A DNA stretch of 64,000 bases, from positions 440,249-504,248 of the forward strand of contig CAJNDS010002524.1 of the NCBI GenBank assembly GCA_905221605.1, given 5' to 3'. The position numbers and the translations under genes are program-made. Shown here one piece after another: positions 29,092-39,341 of this stretch. The stretch's first letter is position 1; each line of letters starts with the position of its first letter. The stretch is from Symbiodinium natans. Taxonomy: Eukaryota > Sar > Dinophyceae > Suessiales > Symbiodiniaceae. The notes under the pieces are model-generated. The model saw only the letters and a list, made by a program, of their open reading frames with translations, ran no database searches and had not been told where the DNA came from.

Positions 29092-29954
29092 TTGCTCCAC
29101 CAGCGCAGAAAAACACTGCAGATACTCTGACGACAGTAAGCAGTCATCCACGTAGAGTATCTGGTGTGTGAAGTGGTATGATGACAACGTGACATGCCAG
29201 GTAGACAATACACCCGCTGGTATCTCGGCCGCAAGGTTCAAGTCTATGTTATTCAACGCATGAAGAGTATTCATATATTAAAAAATATTATAATACATAA
29301 CATATATATATATATGTAGACGTATCTCTGCAGTGTACCGTGAAGAAGATATGTTTCACATATCTAATCAATCCTTACGCCGAATTTTATAAACCCTTCC
29401 CGTCACAACACTCCCCTCGCCCCCTCTACATGCCACTTTCCTCATCTGCTTCCCTGGTCTTCCTTAAGCCCAGAAACCAACCCAGGGCCATGCCGCGATG
29501 AGCATGTGGAACCATTGAGGAGGGGGGAGGGGTATAGGGCTCGCCGCGCCTGCATAGCATACATTTGTCAATATGATATATATATATATGTGTATGTATA
29601 TATGTATATATTATATATGACATAACATAATGTCAACTTAATTATATCGCAGGCGACTACCGCCTGCTAAGATTGCGACGTTTATATTTTTATGGATGCG
29701 ATAAAAACGCGCGTAGCTGAGTGTCGTTCGTTATGTTTTTCAGATTGTCAACATGTTGTTTTAATTTAGTGTATGACTACAATTAAATTAAATAAACTCA
29801 GATAAAAATCAAATGTCTAAGATCGAATGCTGATTTCACGACCTAAAGGACATCCTCAAATAGGCCCTGACATAAAGTGACATGAAGCGCTACAAGCGAA
29901 ATCATTGCATGTATGACTATATATCTAACGATGAACACACCTGCAGTACGAACT
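29092..29954. other. no gene seen
   Basis: TA microsatellites (29300-29315, 29570-29615) and AT-rich sequence. The inverted pair GCAGGCGACT/CGCCTGC near 29652 could form a short hairpin. Confidence 0.5.
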
Positions 29955-31560
29955 TACCTGTGGCGTACTGACTTCCATTTAGCTCAACTTTGAACACGTG
30001 CTCCCGGAAGTCTTGACCACTATGACGCCTGCAAAACTCTGTTAAGCAGTCTCGCGCTTAGCGCAACAACTATTTCATTTTCGATCTCTTTAGTCTTGTA
30101 GAACTCAGCCTTCATCGCTTGCTACAGATTCTCACGAATGTTTCCTTACTTGGGCCTACGATTCACAGCATGTCGTCACGACTGCAGGAACTAGCGTTGC
30201 AGGTCTCTGTGTAGAGTTTCGGACTTTGAGCAAATAACGGTCGACCTTACATTATCTACCTCACATATTTCAGACTATCTTTGCCCCAGGATGTCGACAA
30301 ACACATATGTGTTCTCGTCCAGCCTTCAAGATGTTGAGGTCTTGATCATGTGCTGGTGAAGAATGTTATCGTTCGACGAAGATGGGCGCAAGCCCAAGCT
30401 TTTATAAGTTCATCAGTGATAGATTCGCGCAGGACGATCACACTTACAATACCAAGACTTTAAGTTCATCAGTGATAGATTTCGCGCAGGACGATCACAC
30501 TTACAATACCAAGACTGTATAAACTGATCTAATACTGACACTTGGCTAAGAGCCTTAAGGCCGATTTCATTGCCGATATCACATATTCGAAGAATTCCCT
30601 AGCATAAAGCACTGCGATCATGATCAGTGCATGCATAACTAGCGAGCCAGGCCGTTTTGCAGCGCGGATTCCTCATGGCGGACTGACTTGCGTGGAACTC
30701 AGCACGTTTGCGTAGATAGACGTGTTTCTGAAGCACATGCTTCAGGACGTTTCCACAAGTATGACGTCTGCAAAGCGTGAAAACGTCAAAGCGAGCTCGT
30801 CTGCAGTCGTTAAGTAGTCTCACGCTTCGCCTAACAACTTTTAACTTTTCGAACTCTAGGGTAGCATGGTGCTCAGACCTCAGCATTTGTGCATATTGTT
30901 AAAGTGTTGTTACTTGAGCCTATGTTTGACAGCATGTCGTCACGACTGCAGGACATAGCTTTGCAAGCAGTTAACTCAATTCTATGTGCAGAGTTTCGGC
31001 TTTTGAGCAAACAGCAATTCGGATTACCTTCGCCACCTCGCATATTTCAGGCCGCTTTTGCCTCAGCATAAGAAGAGCTGTCTCGTGGTCGAAAAAAACA
31101 GAGATGTATTCTCGTCCAGCCTTGAAGAGTCTCAGGTCCTGATCATGCGCTGGTCGCACATGCAGTGGTTCAACGAAGACGAGCACAAGCCCGAGCTTTC
31201 AAGTGATAGTTTCGCACCGGACGATCACACTTACAATAGTAAGACTGTATAAACTCATCTAAGGGCCAAGGCCGATCTCACGGCCGAAGTCACATCTTCG
31301 AAGAGTTCCCTGGCAAAAGCCGCTACGATCAGCATCAGGGTACGCATAACTGACAAGAAGGCCGTCCTGCAGTGCGGATTCCTCGATGGCGGACCGACTT
31401 GCATGGAACTCAGCACGTTTGCTTAGAAATGTTACTCCTTAAGAAACATGTGCTGTCAGGAGGTCTTCCACCGTCATGACGCCTGCAGAGTTTTTGAAGA
31501 AGTCTGACGCTTAACTAAGCAACGACATCATTGGATTCACGTAACAACATCACACATCTT
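29955..31560 (+). pseudogene. three degenerate tandem units of about 710 bp carrying coding remnants (copy 1)
   Basis: Related anchors GCGGATTCCTCATGGCGGAC/GTGGCGTACTGACTTCC recur at about 29962, 30664 and 31374. CAGCATGTCGTCACGACTGC recurs at 30168 and 30931. The middle unit keeps short frames (SMSSRLQDIALQAVNSIL; DVFSSSLEESQVLIMRWSHM; SDSFAPDDHTYNSKTV) that are stop-ridden in the others. This is a decaying tandemly duplicated exon cluster. Origin unknown. Confidence 0.55.
30406..30516 (+). repeat. 56-bp direct duplication (copy 1)
   Basis: AAGTTCATCAGTGATAGATT...ACCAAGACT is repeated back to back with one base difference, nested in the larger tandem unit. Same at 48335-48445. Confidence 0.9.
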
Positions 31561-31820
31561 ACTATTGAGGCTTCAGGCAGCTGAGTCGTCTCAGTGCCTA
31601 GAGCGCCAGACCCAGGTTCTTGTTGCGCGTGAATCGCTCATAAATTAACATGCGAGAATTGCTTAGGCCTACAACGAATGTTCCGCCAGCTTCACGCAAG
31701 AAGAACCTCTCGAAGTGCCTGCGTCTCAGTTTTTTAAGTACAGCAGCATCTGTGTGCGATCTTTTCTCATGTAGGGCATCTGGACTCTGACGGTCGCTGG
31801 AGAAGGACTTAAACAACCTC

Positions 31821-32276
31821 TTATCGTCTAGACGTGTTGTTGCACACGCATCTTGCCAGGACCCAGCACATGACCAACACGCCTGCGTCGCTTGATGAGA
31901 ATATGATTAAGTGCGCAGAATTTTAAATAATCACTTAGAACGTAATCGTCCGTTGTCAGAACCAGGCAACCCAGCGAGTCCCTGATGGTACCGAAGAATG
32001 AGCGTGGAACTCATTATTTATGTTTAGCAACTAATTATTTGGCATGCGCTTATCGTTCCGGCGTGTTGTGGCATACGCATCCTGGCAGGACCCAGCACGT
32101 GACCAGCGCGCTTGCGTCGCTTGATGAGAATGTGATTAAGTGAGCAGGGTTCTGATGAATTGCTTGAAAAGTAATAAACGGGGACCAGAACGAGGCAAGC
32201 CATCGACTCCCCGACGGTTGCGAAGAATGAGTGTGGAACTCAATATGTATTTATATCATCGATATGTTTAGCATGC
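31821..32276 (+). repeat. degenerate 228-bp tandem pair (copy 1)
   Basis: TTATCGTCTAGACGTGTTGT at 31821 and TTATCGTTCCGGCGTGTTGT at 32049 begin two diverged units that share GCGTCGCTTGATGAGAAT and a GAATGAGYGTGGAACTCA tail. No coding retained. 32277-33202 has fragmentary frames only. Confidence 0.85.
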
Positions 32277-33202
32277 ATTTCTTCCCAAAGAACTACGCCT
32301 CATAAACCAGGAAGATGCCCATTGAAGCCTTGTCGGACGCTTTGGCAACATCTACGCATATTGACAAGCTCCTCCAAGTTGAGCGCCGCGCTGAGTTGTG
32401 CTGCAATTAGAAAAGCAAATTCACATTGCTACAATGCTGCCTGCATGACTGAGCAGGTTGACAGCGTCGCTCGCGTGCGCCATACTTTTAGATTGAAAGA
32501 GCACGCACGTGAACATGCAAAGTGTTGCGTCGCTCGTGAGTTTGCCGAACAGGTTCAGCGACATGCCATTCATCCAGGCCGACATGTCGCTCCTGAAGTC
32601 GACCGAGCCCACCTGTCTCTGGACTTAATGAATCAACTCCAGAATATGTTGCGTATTCTGCATGTGTTTCACAAGGGATCGCCACTGGCTTCTGCGTGAA
32701 GAAGTGCATTGACAACGTCGGCGATGTGATCGCGAAGAACATATTTCATCGACTTTGCAGTACACATCGCCGCGCGACTACGCAGGACGTAACTGAGTGA
32801 CGACTGCCTTATGTTCGAGCGAATTGTTGTTGCAGAAGGATTCAATTTCCTGGAAGTCGATCACCAGACCTGCTTGGTACAGAGGCTTTGGTCGGAGAGG
32901 CGCACGTGTACTTATAAGATCTTATAAGTTTTAGCGCAGTTAAGTCCGAATAGTTTGCGTTCATGTTTCTCTGAGGTCGAAACTTTCGATCAATTTGCCG
33001 CGAGCGAAGCACACACAAGCCCTCGAGCTCCACCAGCATCTTGGATATATTCAATGCTCAAAGAAATAATATAGCAGCCCAAAGTACGAGTGCGTGTTCT
33101 TCTGTCGAGACTGTAGCAAGACAACATGTCACTGAAAGCGCACACGTGTGTCTAGATCAATATATTATATCATGAGGTCATCGTGACTTGCTCGACATTG
33201 TG

Positions 33203-33331
33203 CAATGCACCGGCTTCAAGGTGACGTACAGTCGCGACGGCCCATTCTGGAGTGCAACCGACAACGACACGTCTCTGATTTCGTTCTGCACACACTTCTG
33301 GGCAAAACAACCAGGTCACTGCGAGCAGTAA
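33203..33331 (+). pseudogene. truncated paralogue of a papain-fold-like exon (copy 1)
   Basis: Frame containing GFKVTYSRDGPFWSATDNDT then a TAA. It parallels GVKVPYSCDGPFW in the longer fragment 400 bp downstream. The loss of the downstream half marks it as a broken duplicate. Confidence 0.5.
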
Positions 33332-33602
33332 ATAAAACAATTCAGAGTTTTAACACTGTGATGCATAAAGCATATAACAATGCAGAGTAAGTAAAGCGCA
33401 ATAATTCGGAAAACACATAGCGCCTTAACGGTGTGCATCTGGATCGGCGCAACCTTGGAAGTTGAGTTGGCACTTCTGCGTGCCCACAGCCCGAACCGCC
33501 AACCGAAAGAGTCACGTAGGTTAAGGGTTTTGGACTCGTAACTTTTGAATAGTGACAAATGCCTATAGTCAGTTCATCAAGCAAGCAGTGCGTCATGCGC
33601 AG

Positions 33603-34003
33603 GTCAGAAGAAGTTCGCTGAAGTTTGCCTGATCGACGCCATCCGATCACACGGCGTAAAGGTCCCTTACAGCTGCGACGGACCTTTCTGGGCACTCAGA
33701 AACGGCAACGAAATGCTGCTTCCATTCGAGACACTCAGCAGAACTTGTATTGCAATGTATTCAATCCCGATAACTGCACGAGCCAGCAAACTAAGGAAGC
33801 GCCTGACACCGGTGCCTACCAAAAGCCTATCATCTTTCGGCGAATACATCGTTTTGGCTGACAATCACTTCGTAGCTGTTCGCGTTGACGAGAATGGCTG
33901 CGAAATTAATTTCACCAAGCAGCGACATTTATGGGAACGAGCGTGTCTCTCGAACACGGAGGCACTTTGCGAATTATCTCTAATCGATAAAATTGCATGC
34001 TGA
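33603..34003 (+). pseudogene. exon-like fragment with NHFVAV motif, papain-fold-like (copy 1)
   Basis: About 133 open codons after the acceptor GTCATGCGCAG, ending in TGA. GVKVPYSCDGPFWALRNGNE near the start and GEYIVLADNHFVAVRVDENG near the end. An H-x-V-A-V strand followed by an acidic/Asn residue is typical of the His and Asn/Asp segments of papain-like (C48/OTU-type) proteases; the expected Cys segment is not obvious. It could be a relic of a transposon-borne protease. Confidence 0.35.
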
Positions 34004-34680
34004 GATTACGTCAGGCTACCTGGTGGAGATGTCCATTTACGAGAGTCGTCTACTTGAATCCCAAGCAAGCGTACAAAATCTACCGCTTGCAGGCGCTGTT
34101 CAGTCCTGTAGCTCGTATTTTTAAAGCGCTCTGCTACGTCAGGCGGGATCTTCTGTGGACATCCTAGACATCTCTGAGGATTCTCAGGGCTCTGGCCTCG
34201 AGTCAGAACCTAAGAAACCAATACATATTGGCGCACGTACCCATAAACTCATGTGGCGTTTGCTCACGACAATCTTCGTAGGCCTTGGATGAAAAGAGCT
34301 TTGCGCAGAGACTTGGTGGTACACGGCGGAGACGTGCCAAGTCCAAGAACAAAGAGACTGCAAGATGTGATCTTGGACATTCCGGGCATGCTGGAGGCGC
34401 CATTTAGCAAGCGCAGTATCTTCAAGTCATTGTTATGTCACATGCAAAACAAATATGTCAGGCTTTCTGCAGTGCAAGACAAGACAGTCAGGCCTTGCGC
34501 GTTGCATGTCTTCGTCAGTAGATCATCAGTTTCGTCACATGCGCAATTATTGACAGACCCCGACCTTGTCTAGCAGCTCGACGATGAAGGCCTATGATTC
34601 TGCTTTTGTGTTGAGTACAGCGCAGCGCTTCGCGTGTGACAAGTTCACGGATGCGAGGCATGCGTGCTTCTGTCTTAAAT

Positions 34681-34980
34681 AAGTCAACAGGCAAACTCAA
34701 CTGTATCAACGTCGAGATCGTCAAGAACATCCAGTGCAAATGCTGCATGCTTAAGCGTGTTGCAAGTGCTTTCATGCAGCAAAAGAACATCAATTGATTA
34801 TGTTTTCTCAAAACTCAGCTTGCTCGTGTAAAAAGCGTGCCTGTTCCTATTTTTATAAGTCAAAAAGGCAGACTCGGCTGCGTCTTCAACGTCTCGTTCG
34901 TCAAGAACATCCCGTGCAAAGGCTGCGTGCATGAGCATATTGCAAATGCTTGCATACGGGCAAAGTTACTTCAAGTGTCT
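34681..34980 (+). pseudogene. 180-bp tandem exon duplication (copy 1)
   Basis: Two in-frame related peptides 180 bp apart: KLNCINVEIVKNIQCKCCML (34696, ends in TGA) and RLGCVFNVSFVKNIPCKGCV (34876). Shared VKNI-x-CK-x-C and an Ala-rich helix. The first carries the stop. A duplicated CxxC-containing exon, function unknown. Confidence 0.55.
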
Positions 34981-35013
34981 GTAATTTGCATGAATATGCT
35001 TGCGTGTGTGCAG

Positions 35014-35526
35014 GCAACTTCGGCTTCTAGCCAAACATCTACAGCATCCATAGATTTGGAGCCCAAGGCAGGAAATAGTATCCTACGAGTGTCTGCAGCT
35101 ATCGGAATGAGCAGCCCATCTGCACTTGTAAATCTGCTTGGAACCACGCTTCAGGCGCAGCCTTCTTCGTACAAAATTCCAAGCAACTTCGAGCCTTTCC
35201 ACCCTGGTTCACATTTGGAGTGGAGATTAAAAGATGAATGGGCTGTTTTTCGTAGAAGCCAATGCACGCCTCGACCAACGCTGAACTCAATCAGCGATTG
35301 CAACGTTGGGGATTTTCGTGATCGATATGAAGCGTGGCAGCTACATCCTCAACATCCCCTCATCAGACAATTGGGGTTTCCACGCGGCTTTCCCGGCGCA
35401 ATGCTGTACTGCCCTTCACTGAAAACAGCGTTTTGGTCGGATACGATCAAAGATTCACGGGCGATGCTGCGGGAGTTTGACGATATTTTGACTACGATGT
35501 CGTCCAGAAGGCGCACTTTGCGGTAG
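35014..35526 (+). CDS. candidate long exon, unknown protein (copy 1)
   Basis: Acceptor TGCGTGTGTGCAG, then about 170 open codons with normal composition (e.g. FEPFHPGSHLEWRLKDEWAV, LIRQLGFPRGFPGAMLYCPS, SDTIKDSRAMLREFDDI). Frame ends at TAG, or leaves at the GT in TTTGCG|GTAGTA. No family recognised. Identical in the second copy. It lies between CxxC fragments and the F-box frame, so it may belong to the same mobile gene complex. Confidence 0.4.
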   Translation, partial: ATSASSQTSTASIDLEPKAGNSILRVSAAIGMSSPSALVNLLGTTLQAQPSSYKIPSNFEPFHPGSHLEWRLKDEWAVFRRSQCTPRPTLNSISDCNVGDFRDRYEAWQLHPQHPLIRQLGFPRGFPGAMLYCPSLKTAFWSDTIKDSRAMLREFDDILTTMSSRRRTLR

Positions 35527-35645
35527 TAAAACCCAACACGCACTTGACATTGCGCACAGTGGTTCAATTCATTCATCAAACAATCAATGTCTTAAATTTT
35601 GTGAGGTGGTCTCGACGCAAGGCAACACCGCTCACATCTTTGCAG

Positions 35646-35890
35646 GCTTCGCCGCGGACTGCCTGCATTTTTGCGCAGCTGAGAAATTCAGTAGCAAAAC
35701 TTTATTAACAACACCAGCATTGCGAATATGCATTTCAGAATCTGCGCTTGCGAGGACGTCCAGCAGCTATGTAGCAACGTCGTCTACATCTTCTGATGCA
35801 AGGTCACGCGGGACAATTACTACACAAAGAAGCTTGTTTGTGTATTGCGCGGCATCATCTGAGAAAGCAAGCGCATGTCGAATCCTGCAG
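35646..35890 (+). CDS. weak exon candidate (copy 1)
   Basis: Acceptor ACATCTTTGCAG and CTGCAG|GTGCGA donor bound an 81-codon open frame that is Ser/Thr/Ala-rich. A second frame (e.g. VTRDNYYTKKLVCVLRGI) is also open, so the reading is doubtful. Confidence 0.2.
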
Positions 35891-36028
35891 GTGCGAGAGA
35901 AGTGATGCCGCGGCCGACTTCCAGCCTATAACCAAAGCACCGAATCTCAGCAGAAATATCAAACTCAATGCCTCACACGTTTGCAATTAATGACATCATA
36001 AACAGAATAGTACAACATTGGTGAACAA

Positions 36029-38938
36029 GTGGCACGCAGCTGCCAATACGTATGCACCTTCTTCGTCGTTTGCAGGCGATGGAATCGGCGTCAGGAGCAA
36101 GATGGCAAAGGAGGCGCTTCAGAGTTTTCGCAGGATTGCGTGCCGGCGATACACGAGACCTCCTCCACAAATCGACGATGCAGAATTTTTTTCTTCGGAC
36201 AACGACGAAGTACACTTATTGGGATTTCGCCTGGCGAGGTTCCCTTTGACGTAGTCGCGCGGGCATACAACATCAACAGACCTGGCTGTCGAGCTTTGCC
36301 TGCAATCCTATTCGACAAAGAAGTGCGTACCCTCATGTTCATGGCAGTGCCTTTCTACCCACTGGGAACTACACGCATCTCATTCTGTTTATTTGAGTTA
36401 GGCGACGCCGGAATCGAGCAAGCAGTAATCATTCCTTTCTTACCTTATCCCAGTTGGGACGGCATTTGGTCGTATCTCGACATTGCTTTCGGATTTCTGA
36501 AAACGCGCGGAAACAGATACCGCCTTGAAGTTGGTGAATGTTGCCTTCAAGAAAGCGATGATATATCCTGGCTGCCAGTTGGCTGTCATGTACGACTGAC
36601 AAGTGAACGCCGCTCAACGCAAATAGCACTTCCGCCATTGGCAGGATCTGCGTTCGCCTGGCCAGAAACGGAAGACATGTTCGTCCGCTGGTTTCAGAGC
36701 GAGCATACAATTCTGAAAGCTGCCATGTGCAGACGGCGACAACTTTGTTATGCTTGCGGCCGCAGAGTTTCGGATTTTGATTACAAGAAGTACATCGGCT
36801 GCGCGAGACAAGGAACGCTGGGGCAGCATTGTGCCGATACATGCAGTGATGTGTCGCATCTAATCCGACCACGCGGGCCTGCAAAAACACAGTATGAAAT
36901 TCAGATTCCAATGTGCATCCATCCTGCACTTATCAGTCTGTACCTGGGCACGCTACATGCTTTCGGTAATGACTTCGTGAATTTCGAACTACTGCCAGGC
37001 TCTACTGTCGGGAAGCCCATCTGGCAGGAAGCAGCAATTGTGTCCGGCTTCAGCAGAAAACAAAGCATGTCAGGTGACCCATGTGCAGATGATGAGGATG
37101 CTATGGGTGGCAGCACAGAGTGCGTCGCAACAGAGTACTCTGTGAAGCATCATGAGAAAGACAGCGTCTTCGCTGCAGAACCCGCGCTCCGCAAATTTCT
37201 CGCGACGTCAGAGGCTGCCAACGCAGGGCTGTGCACGCAACTGGCATTCGAACGTGTTCATTGCCGTGACGAATGCTATCAGTGCATCGAAAACGGCTCT
37301 GACGATAGCTGCCTTGCCGCGGATCTCATGAGAGTGGCGTGCTGCCTGCAAGCCCAACAAAAGCAAGTTCATGAGCAAGATGATGCGAGTACAGCTGCTG
37401 TGCTGGCAGCAAATGCGCAGGGTAACAAGCGCTGGGACGCAGACGACTTCGACGGCATCGGAGGCAGTCTTCCTCTGGATGTTGTCAGAGATCTAACCCT
37501 GTTTCATTTTTCGCCAGCTCATCTCAGGACACTGGCTTCCACCTGCCGAGCACTGAAGGAGGCCGTGCGAGACTCTAGTCGTTGGCAGAACAGAGTCTTG
37601 TACTTAGAGGGGGACGAGTTCCATGATCGCTCTGTAATCAACTCGATCCTACCTATTTGCAACATCGCAAGCGCGGCAAGTGTGAGATGCAGGCAACTTT
37701 GTTTATTCCCAACTATGCCGCAAAACATCTATGTTAGTATGCCAGTGCAGCGTATGCGCTTGCCTGGCAACGTCGGAACGGACATTCTCGGTTTCCACTC
37801 CATAGGTCCGATGATGGGAAGAGCAACGTTCGACCTCATCCTCCCTGCATCTACTTGTGGCCTTTACATGGGCGTTAAGGAATGGCGGGGAATCAAGAGA
37901 TCATATTGTCGTATAGACAATCTATTCAGAAGCAACGCAACTTGGTCCTATGGCTTGAACGGCGAAATGCCTCGTCCTCATTACGGCAGAGAACGGCATC
38001 AGATTCGAGCAGACACCGTCCACAACTTCGCGCTCGAGTGGAGCAGCCATTGCTTTGAAGTCTCACTCGATAACGTCGGGGTGACTAGAATTACCACAAA
38101 CGCCAACGGCATGGAGATGGCGCCTCCCTTAGCAGAAGTGTTCGTGTGGCTGTACAGGCGAACACACGCAGACGATTTCCAGCCAAGCTTCAGGTCTAAG
38201 CCATCTCCTTTATCTCACACTGCGACAGTGAAGTGCAGCATCTGCGCGCAGACGAGATGCATCACTGCAACACGTTGGAGAGTCTGCCCGACGTGTTCGA
38301 CATGGATGTGCCACAGGCATGTGCTACATCACCCAGACCGCTTATGCCCTTTCTGTCCTGCTCAACTTCAGGATGCTCTCGGGGGCAGTAGCGACTACTT
38401 GTCAGTTACAGTTTCTGCTGCGGCGAAGCTTGAGGCTGACAAGTTTCCCTACGTGCACGCAGCCACATACTATAAAAGAATGCAATGGCATCTCCAATCT
38501 GATTGCAAGTTCCATGGCGTCATAAACAAGATCCTGCGCAAGCACGCGGATGTTTGGAACAACATGCCTGAGGCACTGTACTTGCTGCCTGATCCGGATG
38601 AGAAAACCAGTATGGCCAAGCGACAGTGGGAACAAGTTCTCCACAGAGCGAGAATCATATTGGACTTGCTGCACCAAGGCCAAGACGTCGTGTTATACCA
38701 TTTCATTTACGATCAGGCTCGCCGCTTGAGGCCAGATCTCGGCGATACTCTCTTGCATTGTCCTCACCCGACTTCATTTTCTTCCTTAGAAGAGTGGAGA
38801 CGTGTGGCCCTGCGTTATGCTCTGGAGATCCACGTATCGCTGGCAGAAGCTCGCTGTGAACACGCAGCCAGAGTACTCCAGAAAGTTGCAACGTCTCAAT
38901 CAATCGCGTCTTGGCACTGCAGAATGTATAAGTTCTAA
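36029..38938 (+). CDS. F-box / SPRY-like / treble-clef zinc protein (copy 1), about 900 codons
   Basis: Open from a GTG (not a true start) to TAA. The same frame at 53958-56867 is described fully there. This copy differs at two residues: Met for Val in the segment before the F-box (ATG at about 37328) and Glu for Ala shortly after. Confidence 0.6.
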   Translation: MARSCQYVCTFFVVCRRWNRRQEQDGKGGASEFSQDCVPAIHETSSTNRRCRIFFFGQRRSTLIGISPGEVPFDVVARAYNINRPGCRALPAILFDKEVRTLMFMAVPFYPLGTTRISFCLFELGDAGIEQAVIIPFLPYPSWDGIWSYLDIAFGFLKTRGNRYRLEVGECCLQESDDISWLPVGCHVRLTSERRSTQIALPPLAGSAFAWPETEDMFVRWFQSEHTILKAAMCRRRQLCYACGRRVSDFDYKKYIGCARQGTLGQHCADTCSDVSHLIRPRGPAKTQYEIQIPMCIHPALISLYLGTLHAFGNDFVNFELLPGSTVGKPIWQEAAIVSGFSRKQSMSGDPCADDEDAMGGSTECVATEYSVKHHEKDSVFAAEPALRKFLATSEAANAGLCTQLAFERVHCRDECYQCIENGSDDSCLAADLMRVACCLQAQQKQVHEQDDASTAAVLAANAQGNKRWDADDFDGIGGSLPLDVVRDLTLFHFSPAHLRTLASTCRALKEAVRDSSRWQNRVLYLEGDEFHDRSVINSILPICNIASAASVRCRQLCLFPTMPQNIYVSMPVQRMRLPGNVGTDILGFHSIGPMMGRATFDLILPASTCGLYMGVKEWRGIKRSYCRIDNLFRSNATWSYGLNGEMPRPHYGRERHQIRADTVHNFALEWSSHCFEVSLDNVGVTRITTNANGMEMAPPLAEVFVWLYRRTHADDFQPSFRSKPSPLSHTATVKCSICAQTRCITATRWRVCPTCSTWMCHRHVLHHPDRLCPFCPAQLQDALGGSSDYLSVTVSAAAKLEADKFPYVHAATYYKRMQWHLQSDCKFHGVINKILRKHADVWNNMPEALYLLPDPDEKTSMAKRQWEQVLHRARIILDLLHQGQDVVLYHFIYDQARRLRPDLGDTLLHCPHPTSFSSLEEWRRVALRYALEIHVSLAEARCEHAARVLQKVATSQSIASWHCRMYKF

Positions 38939-39042
38939 TGCACTTTTACTACTTGAGCGCAGCTGTATAGATTGCATTCGTTTTTGTGTGTTCATCGTTT
39001 CCCCAGCGATCAAAGTGATTGCATCCGCGCGACCGTGTCGAG

Positions 39043-39101
39043 GATCAAACCAACAAATTTGCAGACGATGATCTCGACGGTCTGGGTGGATCAGTGCCTG
39101 G
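39043..39101 (+). pseudogene. F-box module relic (copy 1)
   Basis: Frame TNKFADDDLDGLGGSVPG echoes NKRWDADDFDGIGGSLP at the start of the F-box in the preceding gene, then stops. Duplicate remnant. Same at 56972-57030. Confidence 0.5.
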
Positions 39102-39341
39102 TTGCAAATTAAACTAGGTCCTGTTACCTTCATAGACACATAATGTCGTTTACCTTCGTTAAAATGCGACTACGCAATTATTAGAATGCGCGCCTGAATC
39201 AAACCTGATCATTTGCTCAGGACGGTCAAGAATCAGATCATGAAAGCGAAGAAGCCATGGACGTTACTGACGTTTCTGCGGCAGGACTGCGAGTTGTCTT
39301 TGTATTTTTCTCAGAGAGTGTGACATAGAAAACATAGGCAG

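Noticed and set aside
28711-29274. - strand 187-codon ORF opposite the 208-aa gene
   Set aside because: Mirror of a Lys/Ala-rich frame; Leu/Cys-rich composition is the expected antisense shadow.
36429-36929. - strand 166-codon ORF within the F-box gene
   Set aside because: Shadow frame; the + strand frame carries the recognisable motifs.
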